Both the position numbers and the translations under genes were made by a program. The notes beneath the pieces are model-generated. The model was not told where the DNA came from. It was given only the letters and a program-made list of their open reading frames with translations, and made no database searches. Positions 1 to 6,780 of a DNA stretch of 11,082 nucleotides are shown in pieces; the stretch's first letter is position 1, and the number at the start of each line of letters is the position of its first letter. This DNA comes from CAZPKH01 sp964407165 (GTDB taxonomy: Bacteria > Bacteroidota > Bacteroidia > Bacteroidales > Muribaculaceae): contig CAYOUJ010000072.1 of the NCBI GenBank assembly GCA_964407165.1, positions 1-11,082 of the forward strand, written 5' to 3'.

Positions 1-28
1 ACTAGTGACTTGTTGTCGGTTTTTGGTT

Positions 29-58
29 TTTGCGTTTGCAGAATTTGCCGTAACTTTG
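29..58 (+). promoter_or_regulatory. Bacteroidetes-type promoter for the TPR/HTH regulator gene
   Basis: TAACTTTG at 51-58 matches the Bacteroidetes -7 consensus TAnnTTTG exactly. A TTTG at 29-32, 18 bp upstream, fits the -33 element. Transcription would begin near 63-65, giving a leader of about 15 nt before the ATG at 79. This placement supports 79 over the upstream in-frame TTG at 10, which would lie upstream of the transcription start. Confidence 0.65.
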
Positions 59-78
59 CAGTGAAAATTTCTCTCAAT

Positions 79-1659
79 ATGTATAGAGCCATTACTCTAC
101 TTATAGCGATGATTGTGCTCGGCGGCTCATTGAGCGCTGCTGTGATTGACCGCGACGAGGTTGACCGCCAGCTCAACCGTCTGGACCACGAGCTGCAGAA
201 GCGCGACAGCTATATCTCTGAGCGACAGAACCGTATCGACTCTTTGCGACAGGTGGTCATAAACCGTGGCCAGCACGATCGGCGGTGGCTTGACGACGTG
301 ATGGTGCTTGCGGCTAACTACAATTCTTTTAACATAGACTCTGCACTATACTATTATTCTGCGGGTTACATGCGCGCCCAGGAGCTAGGACTCGACTCTC
401 TGGCCACAGTGTTCAAGCTCCAGCGTGCCACTGTATACCCCGTGGTCGGCTTCATCAAGAATGCCATGGAGGACTTCGAGAGCATCGACACCCTGCAGAT
501 GGCTCCCGACTTGAAGCTGCTATATAATGCCAGCGGACGCCAGATGTACTCATACATCGGCTCCTTCTATATCAACTATCCTGCTGAACATGACCACTAT
601 AACAAGCTGACACTTGACCGCCAGCTTGCCCTGCTTGCGCTCCTGCCGCAAGACTCGCCGCGCTACAAGCTGAATCTCGGAGAGTATTTCTTCGCACAGC
701 AAGAATACACCAAGGCTAAGGTGGTGCTTGACGAACTCATAGCAGAATTGCCCGAGGATGACAATATGTATGCCCGCGCGGCCCACATACTCAGCGACAT
801 AGCCAAGGCGCGAGGCAATAACTACGAATACGTGTATTACCTAATACTCTCGGCCATCGGCGACATCAAGAGTGCCACGCTTGAGGTCAACTCGCTCCAG
901 CAACTCGGACGCCTGCTTTTCGACCAGGGGGATGTTGAGCGCGCCCACACATATCTTATATATGCACTCGGGGCCGCGGTCCGCGGTCATGCCACCATGC
1001 GCATGATCCAGACTGCCGAGTCGATGCCTATTATCGAGGACGCTCACCGTCAGGAGCTTGAGAAAGGACAACGCAACATGTACATAGTCATCGGCATCAT
1101 GGCCGTGCTCGTGCTTGTGCTTATTGGCGTGGTCATATTCATCCGCCTGGAGATGCGGCGCATGGCCGAGCTGCAGCGGCGCCTGGAGTCGGTGAACCAA
1201 ATCAAGGACGTGTACCTCAGCCAGTTCCTGCAGCTTTGTAGCATATACATGGACAAGCTCAACCAACTATGCAAGATGACGGCGCGCAAGATCAGCGCGG
1301 GCCAGGTCGACGAGCTATACCGTATGACCAAGTCGGGCAAGTTTGTCGAGGAGCAGACGCGCGACTTCTATGAGGTGTTTGACAACGCCTTCCAGCACAT
1401 CTATCCCACGTTTGTAGACAATGTAAATGCGTTGCTTCGTCCCGATGAGCAGATAGTGCTCGAGGAGGGTGAGAAGATGAACACCGACCTGCGCATCCTG
1501 GCGTTCATGCGCCTGGGCATCGAGGACAGCAGCAAGATAGCACAAGTCCTTAACTACTCCATCAACACCATCTATACTTACCGCAACAAGCTCAAGAATC
1601 GTGCCATCGTACGTGAAACTTTTGAGGCCGATGTGATGAAAATTAGTTCCATCAACTAA
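79..1659 (+). CDS. Membrane-spanning TPR protein with C-terminal HTH (DUF6377-like regulator)
   Basis: 526 aa from the ATG at 79. That start gives a clean signal peptide (residues 1 to about 20, ending LSAAV) and lies just after the -7 box. A charged, probably coiled-coil stretch (about 23-60) is followed by helical repeats of TPR character to about residue 330, one strong transmembrane helix (about 334-356, rich in V/L/I), then a basic coiled-coil-like linker and a cytoplasmic C-terminal domain. Residues about 484-508 (SSKIAQVLNYSINTIYTYRN) read as a LuxR-like helix-turn-helix. From family knowledge, this architecture is the Bacteroidales DUF6377 type: a periplasmic sensor region joined through one membrane pass to a DNA-binding domain. 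The signal and the target genes cannot be read from sequence. The gene is apparently monocistronic; the next gene is 505 bp away behind a separate promoter and terminator. DNA binding is inferred. Confidence 0.85.
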   Translation: MYRAITLLIAMIVLGGSLSAAVIDRDEVDRQLNRLDHELQKRDSYISERQNRIDSLRQVVINRGQHDRRWLDDVMVLAANYNSFNIDSALYYYSAGYMRAQELGLDSLATVFKLQRATVYPVVGFIKNAMEDFESIDTLQMAPDLKLLYNASGRQMYSYIGSFYINYPAEHDHYNKLTLDRQLALLALLPQDSPRYKLNLGEYFFAQQEYTKAKVVLDELIAELPEDDNMYARAAHILSDIAKARGNNYEYVYYLILSAIGDIKSATLEVNSLQQLGRLLFDQGDVERAHTYLIYALGAAVRGHATMRMIQTAESMPIIEDAHRQELEKGQRNMYIVIGIMAVLVLVLIGVVIFIRLEMRRMAELQRRLESVNQIKDVYLSQFLQLCSIYMDKLNQLCKMTARKISAGQVDELYRMTKSGKFVEEQTRDFYEVFDNAFQHIYPTFVDNVNALLRPDEQIVLEEGEKMNTDLRILAFMRLGIEDSSKIAQVLNYSINTIYTYRNKLKNRAIVRETFEADVMKISSIN

Positions 1660-1788
1660 TGAAAACAGGCTTCTGATTTCTGAATTTGGGCTTATATTTT
1701 TGAACTTTTTCAAATGGTTTAAATCGCAAGCAATCAGCTGAATAATTTTTACAACGGGTTATATTCATTTATATTTCGTCCATAGAAG

Positions 1789-1820
1789 TTTGACAAGGGA
1801 GATTTGGCGCCTTACCTTTG
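1789..1820 (+). promoter_or_regulatory. Consensus Bacteroidetes promoter in the intergenic region
   Basis: TTTG at 1789-1792, a 20-bp spacer and TACCTTTG at 1813-1820 together match both consensus elements with typical spacing. Predicted start is near 1825-1827. No annotated gene begins soon after it, so it would drive a non-coding transcript ending at the terminator at 1984-2018, or a long leader reading through into nqrA. Confidence 0.65.
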
Positions 1821-1825
1821 CATCG

Positions 1826-2018
1826 TCAACAGAAAACAACGCGGGCCTCGGCTCGACGCTATAAACGAATAAAGGAAAATTTTGGGTTAGTATAGATTGT
1901 TAGAATTTTTGCATTTAGGTTGCAAAGTAAATGGTTTATGTTAGGTTTGACATCTCACGCTGTGAAGCGTGGGCAAAACGAAAAGCCGAAGGCAGCGTAC
2001 CGCTCTTTCGGCTCTTTT
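1826..2018 (+). ncRNA. Candidate small RNA between a promoter and a terminator
   Basis: This is a unit of about 190 nt bounded by a consensus promoter (1789-1820) and a rho-independent terminator (1984-2018), with no credible ORF wholly inside. Predicted local structures are a 6-bp TTTGCA/TGCAAA stem (1908-1913 with 1921-1926, 7-nt loop), a CACGC/GCGTG stem (1956-1960 with 1967-1971, 6-nt loop) and the terminator stem. The unit lies upstream of the separate nqrA -7 element at 2094, so the terminator does not sit between that promoter and nqrA. I do not recognise a known RNA family. The alternative is a long attenuated 5' leader of nqrA. Existence as a transcript is inferred. Confidence 0.35.
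1984..2018 (+). terminator. Rho-independent terminator, probably bidirectional
   Basis: AGCCGAA (1984-1990) pairs with TTCGGCT (2007-2013). Inside this, AGCG (1994-1997) pairs with CGCT (2001-2004) around a TAC loop. It is followed by CTTTTGTTGTTT on the + strand. The complementary strand also has a T-rich tail after the stem, so it could stop transcription from both sides. Confidence 0.7.
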
Positions 2019-2093
2019 GTTGTTTGGCAGATAAGTCGAAAAATTTTTTTAATAAATTTGGGCGCATACTATTATATATTGAGAAAAAATGTT

Positions 2094-2101
2094 TAATTTT
2101 G
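2094..2101 (+). promoter_or_regulatory. -7 element of the probable nqr operon promoter
   Basis: TAATTTTG matches TAnnTTTG exactly. Transcription would begin near 2106-2109, about 57 nt before the nqrA ATG. There is no good TTTG at the usual -33 distance; the nearest, 2057-2060, is 33 bp upstream and too far. The promoter may therefore be weak or activator-dependent. Confidence 0.5.
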
Positions 2102-2112
2102 TAGCCGAAAAT

Positions 2113-2140
2113 GGCGCATTGTGCGCCCTCAGCGGCTGAG
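2113..2140 (+). promoter_or_regulatory. Two tandem hairpins in the nqrA 5' leader
   Basis: GGCGCA (2113-2118) pairs with TGCGCC (2122-2127) around TTG. Immediately next to it, CTCAG (2128-2132) pairs with CTGAG (2136-2140) around CGG. Both lie between the predicted start (about 2107) and the ATG at 2165, followed by an unstructured A-rich stretch. They could stabilise the mRNA 5' end or tune translation initiation; no function is shown by the sequence. Confidence 0.4.
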
Positions 2141-2164
2141 AACAGACAATCGAAAATCATTATA

Positions 2165-3502
2165 ATGAAGACAATCCGCTTAAAGAAAGGCCTTGACCTC
2201 CGCATAAAAGGTGGGGTTTCTGACCTTACGCCCCAAGTGGTAAGCGAGCCCCGCGTGGCCATCTGTCCCGACGACTTCCCCGGTTTCATGCCCAAGGCTG
2301 ACGTGAAGGCCGGCGACGAGGTGACGGTGGGCACGGCTCTTATGCATGACAAGAACTGCCCCGACGTGCGGCTCGTGTCGCCCGTCAACGGTACGGTTGA
2401 GGATGTGTTGCGCGGTGAGCGCCGCCATATCGAGCGCGTGGTCGTCAAGGTAGGCGCCGACGCCACCGGCATGAACGCGATAGACGTCAGGACGGCACAA
2501 AAGGATGAAGATGCTCTGCGCAAGCTGCTGCAAAACGCCGGACTTTGGGCAATGATGCGCCAGCGTCCGTACGACATTGTCCCCAAAGCTGACGCCACAC
2601 CCCGTGACATCTTCGTGACAACGTTTGACTCGGCGCCTCTGGCCCCGTCGTTGATGACCGGCCTTAGCGCCCAAAATATCGAGGCCGGAGTAAAGGCTCT
2701 CGGCCGTCTGACCACGGGCAAGGTATATGTTGGCGTTCGCGAGGGAGGCCCGAAAGAGATACCCGGCGCCGAGGTGGTGATGTTCAAGGGCCCGCATCCC
2801 TGCGGCAACGCCGGCGTGCAAGCCGCCAATATCGCTCCGGTCAACAAAGGGGAAACAATATGGACTCTCGACATAGTGACTGTTAGCCGCATCGGCCACC
2901 TCATCCTAACAGGCGAACTTGACACACTGACTATTGCGTCGGTAGCAGGTCCGGAAGTCGAGCGCCCGAAACTCGTGCAAACGCTTATAGGCGCGGAGAT
3001 AGCACCCTTGGTAAAGGGCGACATCAAGGATGACGACACCCACCGCCGCTACATTGCCGGCAATGTGCTAACCGGCGTCAACGCCGGCCGCGAGGGTTTC
3101 CTGCATTTCCCTTACCGTCAGGTGACCGTGATGCGCGAGGGCGACGACGCCGACGAGTTCATGGGCTGGGCCTCCCCGGGCATCGACAAGATGAGCCAGA
3201 GCCCCACGTTCCTCTCCAGGCTCTTCGGCCGCAAGAAGTTTGCCCCCGACGCACGCATCCACGGCGGCAAGCGCGCGATGATACTCAGCGGCGACTATGA
3301 CAAGGTGATGCCCATGGACATCCTGCCGGAGTACCTGCTCAAGGCCATCATCTCGCGCGACATCGACCGCATGGAGCAGCTGGGCATCTACGAGGTGGCT
3401 CCCGAGGACTTTGCCCTGTGCGAGTATGTCGACGCCTCGAAGATAGAGATGCAGAAGATAGTGCGCGAAGGCCTCGACTACCTGCGCAAAGAGCTTGAAT
3501 AA
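2165..3502 (+). CDS. nqrA: Na+-translocating NADH:quinone oxidoreductase subunit A
   Basis: 445 aa, the usual length for NqrA. The start at 2165 gives MKTIRLKKGLDLRIKGG, aligned with the family N-terminus. An in-frame ATG at 2111 would add 18 unconserved residues and lies in the leader hairpins. The N-terminal part has the barrel-sandwich (lipoyl-like) signature, including SPVNGTV, and the rest follows the RnfC-like NqrA fold. NqrA is a soluble cytoplasmic subunit lacking transmembrane helices that contributes to quinone binding with NqrB. It is the first gene of the nqrABCDEF operon, with its own -7 element at 2094 and a structured leader. It is separated from nqrB by 61 nt holding a strong hairpin. 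No truncation or oddity was seen. Confidence 0.96.
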   Translation: MKTIRLKKGLDLRIKGGVSDLTPQVVSEPRVAICPDDFPGFMPKADVKAGDEVTVGTALMHDKNCPDVRLVSPVNGTVEDVLRGERRHIERVVVKVGADATGMNAIDVRTAQKDEDALRKLLQNAGLWAMMRQRPYDIVPKADATPRDIFVTTFDSAPLAPSLMTGLSAQNIEAGVKALGRLTTGKVYVGVREGGPKEIPGAEVVMFKGPHPCGNAGVQAANIAPVNKGETIWTLDIVTVSRIGHLILTGELDTLTIASVAGPEVERPKLVQTLIGAEIAPLVKGDIKDDDTHRRYIAGNVLTGVNAGREGFLHFPYRQVTVMREGDDADEFMGWASPGIDKMSQSPTFLSRLFGRKKFAPDARIHGGKRAMILSGDYDKVMPMDILPEYLLKAIISRDIDRMEQLGIYEVAPEDFALCEYVDASKIEMQKIVREGLDYLRKELE

Positions 3503-3516
3503 CAAGAAAATATATA

Positions 3517-3543
3517 TTGGTTGCCCTCGACGTGGGCACCCAA
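3517..3543 (+). promoter_or_regulatory. Strong intercistronic hairpin between nqrA and nqrB
   Basis: TTGG-T-TGCCC (3517-3526) pairs with GGGCA-C-CCAA (3534-3543), giving nine base pairs with one T/C mismatch and a 7-nt loop TCGACGT. It occupies the centre of the 61-nt gap between the nqrA stop and the probable nqrB GTG. No T-run follows, so a canonical terminator is unlikely. An mRNA processing or stability element, or a translation modulator, is more plausible. Confidence 0.5.
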
Positions 3544-3563
3544 ACCTCTTAAACTGCTTGCAA

Positions 3564-4781
3564 GTGAAAGTATTAAGAAACTTACTGAACAGGGCGAAGC
3601 CTCACTTTGAGGAGGACGGCAAGCTGCACGCCTTCCGCTCGGTGTTCGACGGCTTCGAGACATTCTTGTTCACACCCAACACCACCTCTCGCTCGGGCGT
3701 GCATGTGCATGACAGCATCGACTCGAAGCGCGTGATGATCATAGTGGTGCTGGCGTTGATGCCGTGTCTCTTCTTCGGCATGTACAACACGGGTTACCAG
3801 AACCTGCTGGCCGGCGGGGCTACCTCGTTTCCCTTCTGGCCGATAATGCTTTACGGCTTCCTGGCCATACTGCCGCGCATCGTGGTGTGCTACGTCGTGG
3901 GCCTGGGCATTGAGTTCATTGTGGCGCAGTGGCGCAAGGAGGAGATCCAGGAGGGCTTCCTCGTTTCCGGTATCCTCATCCCGCTGATATGCCCGATTGA
4001 GACCCCGCTGTGGATGATTGCCGTTGCCACCGCCTTCTCGGTAATCTTTGCCAAGGAGGTGTTCGGTGGCACTGGCTTCAACATCTTCAACGTGGCGCTG
4101 ATCACCCGGGCGTTTCTGTTCTTTGCCTACCCGGCCAAGATGAGCGGCGACGCCGTCTTCGTGGCCACTCACAAGATATGGGGCGTTGGCCTCGACGCCG
4201 TCGACGGCTTCACCGCCGCCACTCCCTTAGGCCAGCTCGCCACCCACGCCGGTGGCGCGTTCGTGCCGGAGAACATCGACGGGGCAGCTATCGGCACGTG
4301 GGACGCTTTCTTAGGACTCATCCCCGGCTCGTTCGGCGAGACCTCGACGCTGTGCATACTCATCGGCGCCGCCATCCTGCTTTTCAGTCGGATAGCCTCG
4401 TGGCGCATCATGCTTTCAGTGTTTGTCGGCGGTCTGTTCATGGGCTGGATAGCCAATACGTTTGCCACGCCCACCTATCCGGGCAGCTACCTGCAGCCTT
4501 GCGACCAGCTGCTCTACGGCGGCTTCATCTTCGCCGCAGTGTTCATGGCCACCGACCCCGTCACCGGCTGCCGCACCAACATCGGCAAGTATGTCTACGG
4601 CTTCCTTATAGGCGTAATAGCAATACTCATAAGGGTTTACAATAACGGCTACCCGGAGGGCGCCATGCTCGCCGTGCTGCTGATGAACGCCTTCGCCCCG
4701 CTCATCGACTACTGTGTGGTGCAGGCCAACGTCAACCGCCGCATGCGCCGCCTCAAGGCTGCCCAATCGTCCAACTCCTAA
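3564..4781 (+). CDS. nqrB: Na+-translocating NADH:quinone oxidoreductase subunit B
   Basis: 405 aa from a GTG at 3564, an integral membrane protein with many hydrophobic segments. The GTG is chosen because the following residues (KVLRNLLNRAKPHFEEDGK) match the usual NqrB beginning. The longer in-frame TTG at 3495 overlaps nqrA and would translate through the intercistronic hairpin. DGFTAATPLG (around residue 220) is the covalent flavin attachment region; Thr220 is the expected phosphoester FMN acceptor. NqrB is the core membrane subunit: it carries covalent FMN, binds riboflavin and takes part in ubiquinone/menaquinone reduction and Na+ translocation. It is followed by nqrC after 12 nt. There is no Shine-Dalgarno, as usual in this phylum. 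The start codon is the only uncertain point. Confidence 0.94.
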   Translation: MKVLRNLLNRAKPHFEEDGKLHAFRSVFDGFETFLFTPNTTSRSGVHVHDSIDSKRVMIIVVLALMPCLFFGMYNTGYQNLLAGGATSFPFWPIMLYGFLAILPRIVVCYVVGLGIEFIVAQWRKEEIQEGFLVSGILIPLICPIETPLWMIAVATAFSVIFAKEVFGGTGFNIFNVALITRAFLFFAYPAKMSGDAVFVATHKIWGVGLDAVDGFTAATPLGQLATHAGGAFVPENIDGAAIGTWDAFLGLIPGSFGETSTLCILIGAAILLFSRIASWRIMLSVFVGGLFMGWIANTFATPTYPGSYLQPCDQLLYGGFIFAAVFMATDPVTGCRTNIGKYVYGFLIGVIAILIRVYNNGYPEGAMLAVLLMNAFAPLIDYCVVQANVNRRMRRLKAAQSSNS

Positions 4782-4793
4782 CGCACCACGACC

Positions 4794-5498
4794 ATGAACA
4801 AGCAAAGCAGCGTTTACACAATAATATATATAATAGTCCTGGTCGTGGTGGTCGGAGCGGCCCTGGCGCTCACCTCCCTGTCGCTCAGCTCGCGTCAGAA
4901 GGAGAACGCCGACGCCGACAAGATGCGCCAGATACTCGCCTCGGCTAACATCACCGCCGACAACGCCGACGTGGTGGCGGAGTTCCACAAATACATCACC
5001 GACCAATACCTTGTCAACGAGGCCGGCGAGAAGGTCGAGGGCGACGCATTCGACGTAGACATGGCCGCGGAGTACAAGAAGCCGGCGGCCGACCGACAGC
5101 TCCCCGTCTTCGTGTGCACCCTCGCGCCCGACACCGTGAAGTATATCATCCCCGTCTATGGCGCCGGCCTGTGGGGCCCGATATGGGGCTACCTCTCGTT
5201 TGACAGCGACGGCACCACCGTCTATGGAGCCTACTTCGCGCATCAGGGCGAGACCCCCGGCTTAGGCGCCGAGATCGAGAAGCCGGCGTTCAGCGACCAG
5301 TTCCACGGCAAGCGCGTGATGATCGACGGCCACTTCGTCCCCGTCGAGGTCATCAAGAAGGGCAACAAGCCCACCGCCCCCGACGCCGACTATGTCGACG
5401 GCATCACAGGTGGCACCATCACGTCGAAGGGCGTGGGAGAGATGATTAACAACTGCCTGACCCCCTACCGCAAATACTTAGAGTCACTCAATCGATAG
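4794..5498 (+). CDS. nqrC: Na+-translocating NADH:quinone oxidoreductase subunit C
   Basis: 234 aa. One N-terminal transmembrane helix (about residues 8-28, YTIIYIIVLVVVVGAALAL) anchors an FMN-binding domain located outside the cytoplasmic membrane. GLWGPIWGYL and HQGETPGLGAEI are typical NqrC/RnfG sequences. The covalent flavin site is ITGGTITS; Thr208 is the expected FMN acceptor, in a TGGT version of the usual S/T-G-A-T motif. The protein carries electrons from the NqrD/NqrE iron-sulfur centre to NqrB. The FMN is attached by the flavin transferase ApbE, whose gene is not in this window. The gene sits 12 nt after nqrB and 10 nt before nqrD, clearly in one operon. Confidence 0.96.
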   Translation: MNKQSSVYTIIYIIVLVVVVGAALALTSLSLSSRQKENADADKMRQILASANITADNADVVAEFHKYITDQYLVNEAGEKVEGDAFDVDMAAEYKKPAADRQLPVFVCTLAPDTVKYIIPVYGAGLWGPIWGYLSFDSDGTTVYGAYFAHQGETPGLGAEIEKPAFSDQFHGKRVMIDGHFVPVEVIKKGNKPTAPDADYVDGITGGTITSKGVGEMINNCLTPYRKYLESLNR

Positions 5499-5508
5499 AT
5501 AACACACT

Positions 5509-6135
5509 ATGGCTGAGAAAGCATCAAACAAGAGCGTGTTTTTCAACCCGTTCTCCAAAAATAACCCTGTGATAGTGCAAGTGCTGGGCATCTGCTCGGT
5601 GCTTGCGGTTACGGCCAAGCTTGAGCCGGCGATAGTCATGGGACTGTCGGTGATAGCCGTCCTGGCGTTTGCAAACGTCATCATCTCCCTGCTGCGCAAC
5701 ACCATACCTACCAACATCCGCATTATCGTGCAGCTGGTGGTAGTCGCCGGCCTGGTGGTCATAGTCGACCAGCTGCTCAAAGCCTTCGCCTACGACGTGA
5801 GCAAGCAGTTGTCAGTGTTCATCGGCCTTATAATCACCAACTGCATACTTATGGGTCGTCTCGAGGCATTCGCCCTTGGCAACCGCCCGTGGCCGGCCTT
5901 CCTCGACGGCATCGGCAACGGTATCGGCTACGCCATCATCCTCGTTATCACCGGCTTCTTCCGCGAACTGCTCGGCTCGGGCACCCTGCTCGGGTGGCCA
6001 GTGATACCCCCATCGTTCTACGCCGCCGGCTACGAGAACAACGGCCTGATGATCCTGCCGCCCATGGCCCTCATCGTCGTGGCCTGCATCATCTGGGCAC
6101 ACCGCGCCCACAACAAGGATCTGCAGGAGGAGTAA
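5509..6135 (+). CDS. nqrD: Na+-translocating NADH:quinone oxidoreductase subunit D
   Basis: 208 aa, typical length, with about six transmembrane helices. Cys29 (in VLGICSVLAV) and Cys112 (in IITNCILMGR) are at the positions known to hold half of the 2Fe-2S cluster that NqrD shares with NqrE in the middle of the membrane. NqrD and NqrE are paralogous and arranged in inverted topology. The GR-EAFA motif after Cys112 and the later GFFRELLGSGTLLG segment are family hallmarks. The charged N-terminus (NKSVFFNPFSKNNPV) matches other NqrD proteins and supports the ATG at 5509. The gene starts 10 nt after nqrC and ends 21 nt before nqrE. Confidence 0.96.
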   Translation: MAEKASNKSVFFNPFSKNNPVIVQVLGICSVLAVTAKLEPAIVMGLSVIAVLAFANVIISLLRNTIPTNIRIIVQLVVVAGLVVIVDQLLKAFAYDVSKQLSVFIGLIITNCILMGRLEAFALGNRPWPAFLDGIGNGIGYAIILVITGFFRELLGSGTLLGWPVIPPSFYAAGYENNGLMILPPMALIVVACIIWAHRAHNKDLQEE

Positions 6136-6156
6136 TAACGATATAACGTACTGACA

Positions 6157-6774
6157 ATGGAAGACTTAAATATTTTCATACGGTCGATATTCGTCGACAA
6201 CATGGTGTTTGCCTACTTCTTGGGCATGTGCTCCTTCCTGGCCGTGTCAAAGAACGTCAAGACCGCTTTCGGCCTGGGCATCGCCGTGACTTTCATGCTG
6301 GTGGTGACGCTGCCCATCAACTACCTTATGAACACCTACGTGCTGCAGCCCGGCGCCCTGAGCTGGCTCGGGGAGGAATATGCCGACGTTGACCTCAGCT
6401 TCCTCTCCCTCATCATGTTCATCGCCGTCATCGCCTCGATGACGCAGCTGGTGGAGATGGCGGTGGAGAAGTTCAGCCCGGCGCTCTACAGCAGCCTCGG
6501 CATCTTCCTGCCGCTTATAGCTGTCAACTGCGCCATCCTCGGCGGCTCGCTATTCATGCAGCAGCGTGACTTTGCCAACGTGGGCGTGGCCGTCTGCGCC
6601 GGCGCCGGCTGGGGCATCGGCTGGCTCCTGGCCATCACCGCCGTCGCCGCCATCCGCGAGCGCCTCGCCACCTACTCTAACATCCCCAAGCCCCTGCGCG
6701 GCATCGGCATCACATTCATCGTCACTGCTCTGATGGGCATTGCCTTCATGAGCTTCCTCGGCATCAAGATTTAA
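6157..6774 (+). CDS. nqrE: Na+-translocating NADH:quinone oxidoreductase subunit E
   Basis: 205 aa, typical for NqrE, with about six transmembrane helices. Cys25 (in FLGMCSFLAVS) and Cys125 (in AVNCAILGGSLF) are the expected NqrE ligands of the intramembrane 2Fe-2S cluster shared with NqrD. The segment from about residue 163, IRERLATYSNIPKPLRG, is a conserved late loop. The start at 6157 gives MEDLNIFIRSIFVDN, the family beginning. It lies 21 nt after nqrD and 6 nt before nqrF, so translational coupling with nqrF is likely. No unusual features were seen. Confidence 0.96.
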   Translation: MEDLNIFIRSIFVDNMVFAYFLGMCSFLAVSKNVKTAFGLGIAVTFMLVVTLPINYLMNTYVLQPGALSWLGEEYADVDLSFLSLIMFIAVIASMTQLVEMAVEKFSPALYSSLGIFLPLIAVNCAILGGSLFMQQRDFANVGVAVCAGAGWGIGWLLAITAVAAIRERLATYSNIPKPLRGIGITFIVTALMGIAFMSFLGIKI

Positions 6775-6780
6775 GGTAAT

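Noticed and set aside
1699..1714. TTTGAA/TTCAAA stem as a terminator for the regulator gene
   Set aside because: Only six weak A/T-rich pairs without a following T-tract; too weak to call.
1922..1929. - strand -7 element (TTACTTTG)
   Set aside because: Differs from TAnnTTTG at the key second position and has no gene downstream on that strand.
2111..2164. Upstream in-frame ATG of nqrA adding 18 residues
   Set aside because: The extra residues do not resemble an NqrA N-terminus, the ATG lies within a few nt of the predicted transcription start and next to the leader hairpins, and 2165 gives the family start.
1936..3039. Long open frame of 367 codons on the - strand
   Set aside because: It is a shadow of nqrA and the upstream region; it is low-complexity S/T/R-rich and crosses the terminator and promoter.
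4010..4645. Open frame of 211 codons inside nqrB in another + frame
   Set aside because: Arg/His/Leu-rich frame-shadow composition caused by high GC; nqrB in the overlapping frame is unmistakable.
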